A DNA stretch of 64,000 nucleotides. Origin: Methanothermococcus okinawensis IH1 (GTDB taxonomy: Archaea; AGJL01; Methanococci; Methanococcales; Methanococcaceae). The DNA is taken from positions 1,527,495 to 1,591,494 of the forward strand of contig NC_015636.1 of the NCBI RefSeq assembly GCF_000179575.2. The letters are read 5' to 3'. A program made the translations under genes and the position numbers. Of the stretch, positions 31,438 through 41,096 are shown in pieces (the first letter of the stretch is position 1; every line of letters begins with the position of its first letter). The notes beneath the pieces are model-generated. The model saw only the letters and a program-made list of their open reading frames with translations. It ran no database searches and was not told the DNA's origin.

Positions 31438-31959
31438 TTACTCAGCTACTGTTGAAGTGTATTTATCAATATTTATTCCAGATTTAATTGCAAGAATTAC
31501 ATTTTCATCAATTTTTCCAAGATTATAATTCAATGTTTCTAAGTATTTCTTAAAATCCAAGAATTCTTTTTCAATGGCTTCAACAGGCACATCTTCAAGA
31601 TTTATTATAATTATATCATGCTCTACAATTGTTTTTAGATTTTCAAAATCCTCAGGAGATTTTACTCTTGTTGTCAGTATTTTTGGCATGATTTTTTTGG
31701 TTATTATTTTTACCTCAGGTTTAGAGTTTTCAGTGCTACTTGTAGATATATCCTTTGATTTTTCTAAATTTAGTTGGGGCTCTTTAAAATCCATATTAAG
31801 CTCTTTATCATGTTTTTGGAGTGGAATTTCTTTGTCATCTTTTAATTCATAAGCTGCTGGTTCATCACCAATTACTATATATTCATCCTCTTCAACAGGA
31901 ATCTGAACAGGGGGTTTGTCATTTCCAATTCCAATAGCTTTTTTTATTTTTTTAAACAT
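31438..31959 (-). CDS. sepF: SepF-like cell division protein (DUF552)
   Basis: About 173 residues. An amphipathic N-terminal membrane-targeting helix (MFKKIKKAIGIG) is followed by a long acidic linker. The C-terminal SepF/DUF552 domain reads SPEDFENLKTIVEHDIIIINLEDV, with the second helix ending LGKIDENVILAIKSGINI. Archaeal SepF anchors FtsZ to the membrane. I use the ATG at 31959, which follows GGGAGGAATATAT; one at 31974 lies in front of that site. The Fap7-like gene follows almost without gap. Confidence 0.85.
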   Translation of the reverse strand: MFKKIKKAIGIGNDKPPVQIPVEEDEYIVIGDEPAAYELKDDKEIPLQKHDKELNMDFKEPQLNLEKSKDISTSSTENSKPEVKIITKKIMPKILTTRVKSPEDFENLKTIVEHDIIIINLEDVPVEAIEKEFLDFKKYLETLNYNLGKIDENVILAIKSGINIDKYTSTVAE

Positions 31960-32186
31960 ATATATTCCTCCCAATAAAATACTATTGAATAAACCATTTA
32001 ATATATTAAATAAATAAAATATAATATATAAATAATATACACGGTTATTTAAAAATTATGGATGTATCAATATTAATATTTTTCTATAAGTTCTATTTAG
32101 TAATTAATTTTTTTATATATATTGTAAATATCTATTAAATATTATTAATAGCATTTTTTTATATTCATAACTATATATAACAGTTA

Positions 32187-32612
32187 TCAATCCATAACAA
32201 GAAAAATACCAATAAATACTAAAAAAGCACCACTTATCATTTTAATAGATGGGGGCTCTCTTGATATTATGCTTGAAGCAAGTATTGTAATCAATGGATA
32301 CATGCTTGTAATTATTACTACTTTTGAAGGGTTCGATATTTTAAGAGCTCTATAAAATAGATATTGTGCAACAACACCTGCAAGTATTGAAACTATTGCT
32401 AAATAAACGATAGGCCTTAGTGGTATAGATGATAAATCGGTTATATTAACCTTACCAAATATAATGAGAACTGAGGATATTATTGAAAAATTCATACATA
32501 TTATTATAAAAACAGCCATTAATGGGTCAATATAATTGAGTGCCTTTTTTTCTATTAAAGGTGTGATTCCCCACAGGGTAGCCACAATTAAAGCTAAAAA
32601 TTCTCCCTTCAT
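32187..32612 (-). CDS. EamA/DMT-family membrane protein, single domain
   Basis: 141 residues with five hydrophobic helices and the EamA pattern LALIVATLWGITPLIEKKAL at the start and YRALKISNPSKVVIITSMYPLITILAS in the fourth helix region. It is half the length of ordinary ten-helix DMT transporters, so it probably works as a dimer. The substrate is unknown. The start follows TTGGTGATATT. Confidence 0.82.
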   Translation of the reverse strand: MKGEFLALIVATLWGITPLIEKKALNYIDPLMAVFIIICMNFSIISSVLIIFGKVNITDLSSIPLRPIVYLAIVSILAGVVAQYLFYRALKISNPSKVVIITSMYPLITILASSIISREPPSIKMISGAFLVFIGIFLVMD

Positions 32613-32879
32613 AATATCACCAAATATATTAAAATAGTTATTTAAAAATAAAATAAATCATCCCAATATTAAATTAATTGGAAAAATTATTTAAGTTTAT
32701 GATTATAACTACCTTTATGAGTAAATAAAAATTATGTATATAAAAATTATAAAATTATAAATATAATAATAAAATCATCACATGATAAATGATAATATTT
32801 AGATATGAGAGGTATAAATATCTAAATTATAAATATAAATAAACATATAATGCTTATTAGGTTTTATTGGAGGGATATG

Positions 32880-34124
32880 ATGTTATTAACCATTGATGAC
32901 TTTGATTTTAGCGGAAAGACTGTTGCATTAAGAGTTGATATAAATAGTCCAATAGATGTAAATAATGGAATTATACTGGATGACACAAGAATTAAGGCAT
33001 GTGTGGATACAATAAATGAACTATCAAAAAAAGGGGCAAAGATTGCAATACTTGCACACCAGAGTAGGCCTGGAAAAAAGGATTTCACAACATTGGAGTC
33101 TCACGCTGTAAAGTTATCCGAGGTGTTGGGAAAGGAAGTTGAATATATCGACGATATGTTTGGTTCTCATGCTATAAATTCAATAAAAAGGATGGATAAT
33201 GGCGATATATTATTGCTTGAAAATGTTAGATTTTATTCCGAGGAAGTAATGAGTGAGTGGAAAAATTGGAAGGATATCACTCCAAAAAAACAGGCTAAAA
33301 CTATAATGTTAAAAAAGATTTATTCACTATTTGACTATTTTATAAATGATGCATTTGCAGCAGCCCACAGAGCTCAGCCATCACTTGTAGGTCTTGCATA
33401 TTATATGCCTGCAATTGCGGGAAGAATTATGGAGAAGGAAATAAAAACACTTAGCAGAGTTATACAAAACCCTGAAAGACCATCTATTTTTGTATTGGGC
33501 GGTGCAAAAGCTGACGATAGTATCGATGTCATAAAAAATGTTTTAAATAATAATTTTGCCGATAAAGTATTAACCGCAGGAATTGTAGCAAATATATTTT
33601 TAATTGCCAAAGGGTATAAAATAGGTCCAAATAAAAAATTAATTGAGGACATGGGTTATTTAAATCAGGTTGAAATTGCAAAAGATTTACTCGACAAACA
33701 TGGTGATAAAATAATAACGCCAGTAGATGCTGCACTGAATATTAATGGAAACAGAAAAGAGATGGAATTGGACATCAATACAGAAATAAACTATCCAATA
33801 CATGACATAGGAAGCGAAACAATAAAACTATACGATGAGCTTATATGCAATGCAAAAACAATAGTTGCCAATGGTCCTGCTGGAGTTTTTGAGAATAAAA
33901 ACTTCTTAAAAGGAACCGAAGAACTATTAAAAAGTATGGCAAAGTCAGGTGCATTTACTGTAATAGGTGGAGGTCATTTATCCGCTGCCGCAGGTGTTGT
34001 AGGCGTTTCAGATAAAATAAACCATATAAGCACAGGAGGAGGAGCCTGTATAGAATTTTTAGCTGGAAAAAAACTTCCTGTTATTGAACTATTAAAAGAA
34101 TCATACCAAAAATATAAAAAGTAA
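32880..34124 (+). CDS. pgk: phosphoglycerate kinase
   Basis: 414 residues. [12 protein letters not shown] at the N-terminus, [19 protein letters not shown], the [11 protein letters not shown] segment, [23 protein letters not shown] and the C-terminal [10 protein letters not shown] are the conserved blocks of archaeal PGK. It makes or uses 1,3-bisphosphoglycerate in gluconeogenesis. GGAGGG at 32869-32874 supports ATG 32880 (or 32877); an ATG at 32850 has no site. The stop is followed by a T-rich stretch likely to end transcription. Confidence 0.95.
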   Translation: MLLTIDDFDFSGKTVALRVDINSPIDVNNGIILDDTRIKACVDTINELSKKGAKIAILAHQSRPGKKDFTTLESHAVKLSEVLGKEVEYIDDMFGSHAINSIKRMDNGDILLLENVRFYSEEVMSEWKNWKDITPKKQAKTIMLKKIYSLFDYFINDAFAAAHRAQPSLVGLAYYMPAIAGRIMEKEIKTLSRVIQNPERPSIFVLGGAKADDSIDVIKNVLNNNFADKVLTAGIVANIFLIAKGYKIGPNKKLIEDMGYLNQVEIAKDLLDKHGDKIITPVDAALNINGNRKEMELDINTEINYPIHDIGSETIKLYDELICNAKTIVANGPAGVFENKNFLKGTEELLKSMAKSGAFTVIGGGHLSAAAGVVGVSDKINHISTGGGACIEFLAGKKLPVIELLKESYQKYKK

Positions 34125-34213
34125 TATAAGTATAGTCCTTATTATTTTATTATTTTTATTTTGTCATATTATTTATTGTATCGTAGTGTATTATAATTTA
34201 AAAAGGGGATTTC

Positions 34214-35188
34214 ATGAATTTAAAAAAGATAGCAAGTGAATTAAAGAATTTTGAAGGAGTTTTAAGAAAAAAAGAAATAAAAAATGTTGTAAATAACTTT
34301 AAATTTGAAGATAATGACTATTATTTTGATATTATTTCCGATTTTGGAGATGATGCAGCAGTAATCGGCATAGATAATGAAAATGCTATATTGTTAGCCG
34401 CAGATGGTATATGGGGAAAATTATTAGAATCTGACCCTTGGTGGGCCGGATACTGTTCTGTTTTGGTAAATACAAATGATATAGCAGCAATGGGTGGTAA
34501 ATCAATAGCTATGACAAATATTATTGGCATAAGGGATTGTAATATTGGAAGAAAAGTTTTAAAAGGAGTAAAGGATGGTATGGATAAATTTGGAGTGCCT
34601 ATGGTTGGAGGTCATACTCACCCAGATGCTAACAACAATGTTCTCGATGTTTCAATTACGGGGATTGTTAAAAAGGATAACATATTAAGAAGCGATAATG
34701 CACAAATCGGAGATAAAATAGTTTTTGCCTATGATTTGGATGGAAAAATATATAAAAATTTTGATTTAAACTGGGATACTACAACGATGAAATCAAAAAA
34801 ACTTGTTAGAGACCAATTAAGGGCACTTGAAATAGTTGGTGAAGAAAAATTAGCCAATGCCTGTAAAGATATAAGCAACCCCGGAGCTCTGGGAACACTC
34901 GGCATGCTGTTGGAGGTTTCAAAAAAAGGAGCTCATGTCGATATCAATAAAATACCAAGAAATGAGTCTGTTCCACTTATTAAGTGGTTAAAATTATATC
35001 CTGGATGCGGGTTCGTATTTACCGCCCCCGAAGACAAAATCGACAGATTAAAAGAAGTTTTAGAATTAGTAAATATAACTGCTGAGGTATGTGGTGAAGT
35101 TACAGCAAGCAAACAATTGATAATAACCGATGGAAAGGATAAGGAAGTTTTATTTGATTTTGATAAGGAATATATATGTGGATGTTGA
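34214..35188 (+). CDS. methanogenesis marker protein 2 (AIR-synthase-related)
   Basis: 324 residues of the PurM/SelD/ThiL fold. An N-terminal acidic metal/ATP site (DFGDDAAVIG) is followed by LLAADGIWGKLLESDPWWAGYCSVLVNTNDIAAMGG and MVGGHTHPDANNN. This form is confined to methanogens and their relatives and is known as methanogenesis marker protein 2. The reaction is not established; ATP-dependent activation of a small substrate is the inference. It ends with a CysGlyCys. The start follows GGGGATTTC. Confidence 0.88.
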   Translation: MNLKKIASELKNFEGVLRKKEIKNVVNNFKFEDNDYYFDIISDFGDDAAVIGIDNENAILLAADGIWGKLLESDPWWAGYCSVLVNTNDIAAMGGKSIAMTNIIGIRDCNIGRKVLKGVKDGMDKFGVPMVGGHTHPDANNNVLDVSITGIVKKDNILRSDNAQIGDKIVFAYDLDGKIYKNFDLNWDTTTMKSKKLVRDQLRALEIVGEEKLANACKDISNPGALGTLGMLLEVSKKGAHVDINKIPRNESVPLIKWLKLYPGCGFVFTAPEDKIDRLKEVLELVNITAEVCGEVTASKQLIITDGKDKEVLFDFDKEYICGC

Positions 35189-35414
35189 TTTAATATATTA
35201 TGTAACTTAATTATATAAATTATATTTTATTATTAAATAATTATTATACCTTTATATTTTAGTTTTATTTAGTTAATTTATTGTTTATCCTTATTTTTTT
35301 TACATTTATAGGTCGTAATTAGTTTTTAATTTTTTATATTTTTTATAGTATTTTAAAAATTTCTAAATGTAAAAATTGGTATAATATTAATAAAACAACA
35401 TTATTGGTGAAAAA

Positions 35415-35708
35415 ATGAAAATTATGATTGATGGTGTATTTTATAATAAAGAAGTAATTAACTTTGAAAACATATTAAAGGAAATTTTAAATATACTTGG
35501 AGAGGATGTTATTGCAAGGTCCGTAGAATTTCCAGAGATAGGGGCAGTAATTGGCGATACATATTATTATAGGTGTGGATTTACACTTGATAAAGAAATT
35601 GATAAAAGTTTAAGTAGGGCTGAGCTCGATGAAATTAAAGAAAAAATTAAAAAATTATTTCCCGAGGATACCTATGTATATAGCTTAAATTGTGAGATTT
35701 ATGAATAA
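35415..35708 (+). CDS. hypothetical protein
   Basis: 97 residues, probably a compact alpha/beta protein (MKIMIDGVFYNKEVINFENILKEIL). I recognise no family or motif. The start has a good site, TTGGTGAAAAA. It overlaps the next methyltransferase gene by eight bases (ATGAATAA), so the two are translationally coupled and may act together. Confidence 0.65.
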   Translation: MKIMIDGVFYNKEVINFENILKEILNILGEDVIARSVEFPEIGAVIGDTYYYRCGFTLDKEIDKSLSRAELDEIKEKIKKLFPEDTYVYSLNCEIYE

Positions 35709-36417
35709 ACGGGAGGATAAAAAAATAAAAAATTTTTATGAAGATTGGAATGTAGAAACGCTTCCAAAATATGTTAAAATATTAATGAAAATGGAAGAAA
35801 AACTACTTACCAATATAATAACCAATTCTGATGATTTTAAAACAATATATAAAAGGAAAAATACTGTAATATTGGATTGTGGCTGTGGATTCGGTTCTTT
35901 TTATAATTTAACAAAAAATTTAGATACTATCTATTTCGATTTTTCATATAACCTATTAAAAAAATTTAAAAATATCCATAATTTAGAAACAAACAAAATT
36001 TGCGGAGATGTTTCTAATCTTCCATTTAAAACTGGTTCTTTTGATTTAGTTTTATGTATAAATGTTTTAGAGCATATAAAAGATTATAAAAATGCAATAA
36101 ATGAGATAAAAAGGGTTTTAAAAAATAACGGCACTGCAATATTCGTCGTTGTGAATAGTGAAAGTTTTATAAATGAAGATATTTTTAATGATTTTACAAT
36201 ATATCATAAACCTTTATGCTTAAAAGATTTTGATATTGAAGGATTTTATTTAAAGGATTACAAAACTTTTTATTTTATTCCGCCCATTTTAAAAATACTC
36301 CCAACATCGATTTTAGAAAAGATATTAAATATATTCTACAAAGGATTAGATGGTAAATTAAGCAGGATATTCAAAAGAAAAGGTCAATTTTTATATGTTA
36401 TTTTAAAAAAGAAATAA
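35701..36417 (+). CDS. class I SAM-dependent methyltransferase
   Basis: About 238 residues. SAM motif I is ILDCGCGFGSFYNL, with GDVSNLPFKTGSFDLVLCINVLEHIKDYKNAI as motifs II-III, the Methyltransf_11 pattern. The C-terminal part is basic with an aromatic, hydrophobic stretch (YKTFYFIPPILKILP). The substrate is unknown. I use the ATG at 35701, which overlaps the end of the previous gene and follows GTGAGATT. Confidence 0.8.
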   Translation: MNKREDKKIKNFYEDWNVETLPKYVKILMKMEEKLLTNIITNSDDFKTIYKRKNTVILDCGCGFGSFYNLTKNLDTIYFDFSYNLLKKFKNIHNLETNKICGDVSNLPFKTGSFDLVLCINVLEHIKDYKNAINEIKRVLKNNGTAIFVVVNSESFINEDIFNDFTIYHKPLCLKDFDIEGFYLKDYKTFYFIPPILKILPTSILEKILNIFYKGLDGKLSRIFKRKGQFLYVILKKK

Positions 36418-36560
36418 TAAGGTAATAATGAAGTAATAAAATAATAATAAACCAATAAACTAACTAAAAAAATCATAAAAAGAAAACTAAAAATAACTAA
36501 ATAAATAAAAACTAAATAAATAAAAATTAAAAATTAAAAACTAAATTAAATGGTGAATAT

Positions 36561-37427
36561 ATGATTTATTGTTTAGGTCCTAAGGGGAGTTATAGCGGAC
36601 AGGCAGCAGCTATATTTTCAAAACTAATAAATGATAAAGATATTATTTATTGTAATTCTATATATGAAGTTTTCGAGCTCGTGGATAGGAAAAAAGGAAG
36701 CGATAACATCTATGGAGTAGTTCCTTCTGAGAATTCCATAGAGGGTTCTGTATCTTTAACACAGGATTTACTTTTAGAATTCCCTGTCAAAATATACGGG
36801 GAGGTAAATATTGATATACACCACTGTTTAATTGGATACGATAAAAATAAAATAAAAAAAGTGTTATCACATCCACAGGCATTGGCACAGTGTAGAAACT
36901 ATATAAAAAAACATGGATGGGAAGCCATACCAGTTTTAAGTACTGCAAAAGCCGTTGAAAAAGTATTTGAATGGAAAAATGAGGAATATGGAGCAATAGC
37001 TTCAAAAGAATCTGCGGAATTATATAATTTAAAAGTGCTTGATGAAGATATTCAGGACTACCCTAATAACACAACGAGATTTATTTTAATTGGAAATGAA
37101 CATGAATCTTTGGAATGCAAAAATACACAAATTGATAATTATAAAAATATCAACAATAACTATCAAAAATATCAAAATAATAAAAAATCTACAATAATAA
37201 TTGAATTAAAAGAAAATAAGCCCGGTGCTTTATATAAAGTTTTAAAAGAGTTTAATAACCGCAGTATTAATTTAACAAGAATAGAATCAAGACCTTCAAA
37301 AAGAAAACTTGGGAATTATATATTCTACATAGATTATGAAACTCCAAAGGATGAAGATGAGCTCCTACAATCGTTGAAAAAACATGTTTCATATATAAAG
37401 TATTTAGGAAGTTATAATGTTTTTTAA
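36561..37427 (+). CDS. pheA: prephenate dehydratase PheA
   Basis: Makes phenylpyruvate for phenylalanine. 288 residues. The catalytic domain has GPKGSYSGQAAAIF, PSENSIEGSVSLTQDLLL and the essential NNTTRFILIG. A 20-residue Asn/Lys/Tyr-rich linker then leads to a C-terminal ACT domain (LKENKPGALYKVLKEFNNRSINLTRIESRPSK) that binds phenylalanine for feedback control. The start follows ATGGTGAATAT. Its 3' end overlaps the convergent PAP2 gene by 24 bases. Confidence 0.95.
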   Translation: MIYCLGPKGSYSGQAAAIFSKLINDKDIIYCNSIYEVFELVDRKKGSDNIYGVVPSENSIEGSVSLTQDLLLEFPVKIYGEVNIDIHHCLIGYDKNKIKKVLSHPQALAQCRNYIKKHGWEAIPVLSTAKAVEKVFEWKNEEYGAIASKESAELYNLKVLDEDIQDYPNNTTRFILIGNEHESLECKNTQIDNYKNINNNYQKYQNNKKSTIIIELKENKPGALYKVLKEFNNRSINLTRIESRPSKRKLGNYIFYIDYETPKDEDELLQSLKKHVSYIKYLGSYNVF

Positions 37428-37961
37428 AATCCTATTGGAAACTTTGTTATATATGAGAGCTCCGATAATGCCCAATATCATTCCACCAATAACATCATGT
37501 GGATAGTGAGCTCCTACATATATTCTACTGAAAGCTACAAAGAATGCCCATATTAACAAAACAGTCAGAATGATATTGTTTAATTCTTTTTTTAAATTCA
37601 TTTTTTTTAAATTTAATATTATTGCAGTCCATAATCCAAATGCAAATGTTGTATGCCCACTTGGGAATGATGGTTCATTTTCCATAGGCACTAACAAATG
37701 GAGATTATTTAATACATAATAAGGTCTTGGTTCATTTATACCATATTTTAAACCATAGGCAGTGATGGCGATTAATACCATAACGATTGATATATTTAAA
37801 AATACATACCTATTTTTTGAGAATATAAGTGCCATAATTAGAACAATGGTTAAATAGGTAGTATTGGTTATAAAAATCATTAAAATATTTAACCAATAAT
37901 TATTTATGCCGTTTATAGCATATAATAGGTTGATGTCTAAATTATATAGGAGCTCCATCAT
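37404..37961 (-). CDS. PAP2-family membrane phosphatase
   Basis: 185 residues with about five transmembrane helices and the three PAP2 motifs in order: KYGINEPRPYY, PSFPSGHTTFAF and SRIYVGAHYPHDVIGG. It probably removes phosphate from a lipid phosphate or pyrophosphate at the membrane. Start choice between two adjacent ATGs is open, and there is no strong ribosome binding site. Three GAGCTC palindromes fall within it. Confidence 0.88.
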   Translation of the reverse strand: MMELLYNLDINLLYAINGINNYWLNILMIFITNTTYLTIVLIMALIFSKNRYVFLNISIVMVLIAITAYGLKYGINEPRPYYVLNNLHLLVPMENEPSFPSGHTTFAFGLWTAIILNLKKMNLKKELNNIILTVLLIWAFFVAFSRIYVGAHYPHDVIGGMILGIIGALIYNKVSNRILKNIITS

Positions 37962-38064
37962 ATTATTGCCTTCAAGTATTAGTATATAATTATATCAAAA
38001 ATATATCAAATGATATATAAAATATAGTTATAACTTCTAAATAATCGTAATAATATAAAATTTA

Positions 38065-38502
38065 CTATTTTATTTTTTTGAATATAAGTTTTGCCTTGTT
38101 ATGTTCTGGAATTACCTGTTTTAACATCAATTTAGAATTACCTGTTTCTTCATAAATACTTGAAAGTAGGTGGATAAATGGACATACATACGGATTGATG
38201 CCTTCTTCCATTATCTTTCCAAGAAACAAATCAAGAGTTGGATTTACAACATTAAATATTACCTCGTCCTCATTATCTTCTATTACTAAATCCTCTGAAA
38301 GTCCAAATGTATTAACAAATAAATCCCTAATTTCTTCGTTGTTCATCTTTTCCTTTAATATATTCATATCTTTTAGCAATTTAATCATGTAATATGATGT
38401 TCTTCTACCTAAAACCATTCCACCAGTGCCCATAATATCAATAACAGCTTTATTTATTCCATAATATAATGTCGATACAAATACACTATCAATTTTTTTC
38501 AT
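38065..38502 (-). CDS. conserved hypothetical protein
   Basis: 145 residues, soluble. The N-terminal MKKIDSVFVSTLYYGINKAVIDIMG and the C-terminal YVCPFIHLLSSIYEETGNSKLMLKQVI recall the V4R/heme-NO-binding-like fold of small methanogen proteins, but the likeness is weak. One Cys near residue 115 stands out. The start follows AGGTGATGTC. Function unknown. Confidence 0.6.
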   Translation of the reverse strand: MKKIDSVFVSTLYYGINKAVIDIMGTGGMVLGRRTSYYMIKLLKDMNILKEKMNNEEIRDLFVNTFGLSEDLVIEDNEDEVIFNVVNPTLDLFLGKIMEEGINPYVCPFIHLLSSIYEETGNSKLMLKQVIPEHNKAKLIFKKIK

Positions 38503-38711
38503 GACATCACCTAAACATCTTAATTATTATATGGTATTATTGCATACCCAATAATCGTTAAATTTGTTCCTAAAACATCTCATTAGATATATTTTAATAT
38601 ATTATTACAACTATATAAAATGAGGTGTGTTATTTATATATTAATATATATTAAATTTCAATTATATAAAAAAGAACTAAAATATATAAACATATTATTT
38701 AGTAAAAAGTT

Positions 38712-38984
38712 TTATGTATTCTTGCCCATCGTTTGTAATAACCACTTTTTTCCGTTTTTATTCTCTATTGTTATTTTATTTATGCCATCAAGGTTTAATC
38801 TTTTTCCCATATTCTGAGAAGCTCCATATATTGCCAATGCTCTATATTTCCAACATATCTATCCATTGGAACCAGTGATATAACCTCAATACTTTCTTTG
38901 TTTATTAACATTACAGGTTTATTTTTTGAGATTATTTGATTGGATTACTTCCATATTGTATTTTATTGTTTTTACATCATTCAT
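38712..38984 (-). pseudogene. frameshifted roadblock/LC7-like gene remnant
   Basis: No long frame exists here. On the minus strand, pieces in different frames read as one small protein: MNDVKTIKYNMEVIQSNN, then PVMLINKESIEVISLVPMDR, then RALAIYGASQNMGKRLNLDG continuing to NKITIENKNGKKWLLQTMG. That order and spacing suit a single Roadblock/LC7-type domain of about 90 residues broken by two shifts. Not a strong call; sequencing error would also explain it. Confidence 0.5.
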
Positions 38985-39175
38985 AATATAACCTTTTTTC
39001 TTTTTTCTAATGATAACATGATTAAAAAGTATATATGTTTTATAAAACATTTATTAAACAGTTTTATTTTAAAAATAAAAAATAAAATAGAAATAAAAAT
39101 TGAATGAAAACTGATACATTATGAAAAAATAATATATATCTTAAAATTAAATCTTAATTAAAAAATATATTTAAA

Positions 39176-39505
39176 TTAAATAAATAAGTTTCCAATTGCA
39201 AGAATCAAAATAATTCCCATAAAACCTAAATGTGCTGAATATATTCCAGTATTTTGGAATTGTGTTTTTATTATATTACATATTGTTCCACATATGGTAA
39301 ATGGGGTGATTATCTGTAAAGCTATTGCAATATAGAATACAATATTATTATTTATAAATAAGGATGCCAATGTGAATATAAATGCAAGTATAAGAACTGC
39401 AAAATGTGGCATCAACCTCATTCCAGTCATTCTAAATGTGGCAAATCCTGAAAGCATGCTTCCAAAAATTACCGACAAGGATATTAGGGAAATAATTTCA
39501 TTCAT
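39176..39505 (-). CDS. small membrane protein beside the TusA/DsrE gene
   Basis: 109 residues with four hydrophobic helices and a conserved-looking FATFRMTGMRLMPHF loop. It starts after TTGGTGATATT and ends before an A+T-rich gap. It lies 40 bases downstream of the sulfur-carrier fusion gene on the same strand, so a role in the same process, perhaps sulfur or selenium handling, is possible. I do not recognise the family with certainty. Confidence 0.65.
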   Translation of the reverse strand: MNEIISLISLSVIFGSMLSGFATFRMTGMRLMPHFAVLILAFIFTLASLFINNNIVFYIAIALQIITPFTICGTICNIIKTQFQNTGIYSAHLGFMGIILILAIGNLFI

Positions 39506-39545
39506 AATATCACCAATATATATTATTTTATATTATTTTACTATT

Positions 39546-40364
39546 TTATAACCAGACTGGCCTGATATTTGGTTTTGATAGATAGTTAAAAAATGTCGGA
39601 GCTCCTGCAATTTCGAATCCATCTTCCAAATTTTTCTGATTAATGCCTCTGAATTCTGCACTTAATTCACATACATATACTTTTATACCATTGTTAAGTG
39701 CATTTTTTACCATTTCACTTAATTTTGGAAATGCAGGATGCTTAACTTTATCACATTCTCCCCTCTGTGCCAAACTTACGCCATCTAACATTAAGAATAT
39801 TGTTGGCTTTAATCCCATTTTCTTAGCAACATCTGCCATCATAAATGTTGAGTATGCTTTCTCTGCATTCCCTGTTCCCGTGGTATTTATAATAAATACC
39901 TCATCAATATTTACAGATGCTACTCCTGTTTCTTTTTTCTCTCCTTTTTTGACCAATATCTTATAAGTTCCATCACCGAGCTCCTCCACTGAAACTATTT
40001 CATGGCCCATACCTTTTAGCCCTTCTGTTAAATCGGTAAGTGCATTTTTACTTGCAGTTATTTCTAACAATTCTCCAATTTCCATCTTTTCTAAAATATC
40101 TGAAACCATCATTATAGGTCCAGGACATGTAGCTCCAACCACATTTAATGTTTTTGATGCTACAATTTCACCAACATGAATTTTTATCTTATTTCCATCA
40201 ATTTCCATCTTATATCCAAGTTTTTTTACAAGGTTCTCTATAACTTTTACTTGTTCCTCCCCATCAGTTTCAACAATTAACATCCCTTCTTTCATTTTAT
40301 TCAATACTGCATTCACCAACAAATCTGGACTTCTTAAACATTTAACGGAAATTTCCCTTATCAT
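39546..40364 (-). CDS. TusA-TusA-DsrE fusion protein (sulfur carrier)
   Basis: 272 residues in three parts. About 1-70 is a TusA-like fold with a degenerate motif (VKCLRSPDLLVNAVLNKM). About 73-145 is a complete TusA domain with the cysteine motif GATCPGPIMMVSDILEKM. From 150 on it is DsrE-like (VFIINTTGTGNAEKAYSTFMMADVA, a Cys in RGECDK and another in VYVCELSAEF). Such proteins pass persulfide sulfur between partners. The neighbours are a membrane protein, a CxxC peptide, a small thioredoxin and a DUF169 protein. The start follows AAGGTGGTTAT. Confidence 0.82.
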   Translation of the reverse strand: MIREISVKCLRSPDLLVNAVLNKMKEGMLIVETDGEEQVKVIENLVKKLGYKMEIDGNKIKIHVGEIVASKTLNVVGATCPGPIMMVSDILEKMEIGELLEITASKNALTDLTEGLKGMGHEIVSVEELGDGTYKILVKKGEKKETGVASVNIDEVFIINTTGTGNAEKAYSTFMMADVAKKMGLKPTIFLMLDGVSLAQRGECDKVKHPAFPKLSEMVKNALNNGIKVYVCELSAEFRGINQKNLEDGFEIAGAPTFFNYLSKPNIRPVWL

Positions 40365-40428
40365 ATAACCACCTTAACATTTATTTAATATTTTATTATT
40401 AATTATATAGTTATATATCGTTATTTAG

Positions 40429-40641
40429 CTATTTCGAACTGGGTTTTATAATATCACAATTTGGATAAATTATTTCATCTATTTCATCACCATAATCCTC
40501 CAATATCATCTTAATGGTTGTTTTGGTATCCTCCCCTTTACACATACCACAGGTTATTATTAAATTATCATTATTATTATATTCTTTATCATTATTAAAT
40601 TTATCTGTATTATCATCTTTGCAAACAACAATTAATTTCAT
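40429..40641 (-). CDS. small protein with a CxxC motif
   Basis: About 70 residues. MKLIVVCKDD, an Asn/Asp-rich middle, then NLIITCGMCKGEDTKTTIKMILEDYGDEIDEIIYPNCDI. The CGMC pair and a later Cys suggest redox or metal binding. I use the ATG at 40641 after GTGAAATT. It lies between the TusA/DsrE and thioredoxin genes on the same strand. Family not recognised. Confidence 0.55.
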   Translation of the reverse strand: MKLIVVCKDDNTDKFNNDKEYNNNDNLIITCGMCKGEDTKTTIKMILEDYGDEIDEIIYPNCDIIKPSSK

Positions 40642-40778
40642 AATTTCACATTTAATTTTGTTATGACACATATATGCACAACCAATTGTTATAACTATAT
40701 AAAATTACATTCAATTTTCCATTAAAACTATATTATAAATTACATTATAAAATTTAAAAAAACAATTAAAATTTAAAT

Positions 40779-41027
40779 TTATAGATATTTAGCGAGCTCA
40801 TCCTTTAAAGCTTCTTTCGTAGGAGCTCCTACAAATTTAACCTCTCCATCAATTACTATTGTAGGCACTGCCATTATGCCATAGTTTGCAGCTCTTTCAG
40901 GTTCTTTCATTACATCCACATTTTCAACTTCCACGCCTTCCATTCCAGATACAACCTCTTCAACTACCCTTTTTGCTGCTGGACAGTGTGGGCACATTGG
41001 CGATGTGAATACCTCTATTTTTACCAT
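40779..41027 (-). CDS. small thioredoxin/glutaredoxin-like protein
   Basis: 82 residues with the active site MCPHCPAAKR near 11-20, the cis-proline segment AVPTIVIDG near 55 and GAPTKEAL. Methanococci have such minimal redoxins (MJ0307 type) that reduce protein disulfides. The start follows GAGGGATAATT. Two GAGCTC sites lie within 30 bases of each other near its end. Confidence 0.9.
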   Translation of the reverse strand: MVKIEVFTSPMCPHCPAAKRVVEEVVSGMEGVEVENVDVMKEPERAANYGIMAVPTIVIDGEVKFVGAPTKEALKDELAKYL

Positions 41028-41096
41028 AATTATCCCTCTAATAATATTATAAATTAATAATATTATAAATGTTTAATTAATTATTTTTATCATTTT

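Noticed and set aside
38620-38817. 66-codon plus-strand frame with a hydrophobic stretch
   Set aside because: No start site; it opposes the roadblock-like remnant, which explains the sequence better.
39605-39625. TTTCGAATCC, resembling the T-arm of a tRNA
   Set aside because: It lies in the TusA-DsrE coding sequence and no acceptor or anticodon arm can be formed around it. I found no tRNA or rRNA gene in the window.
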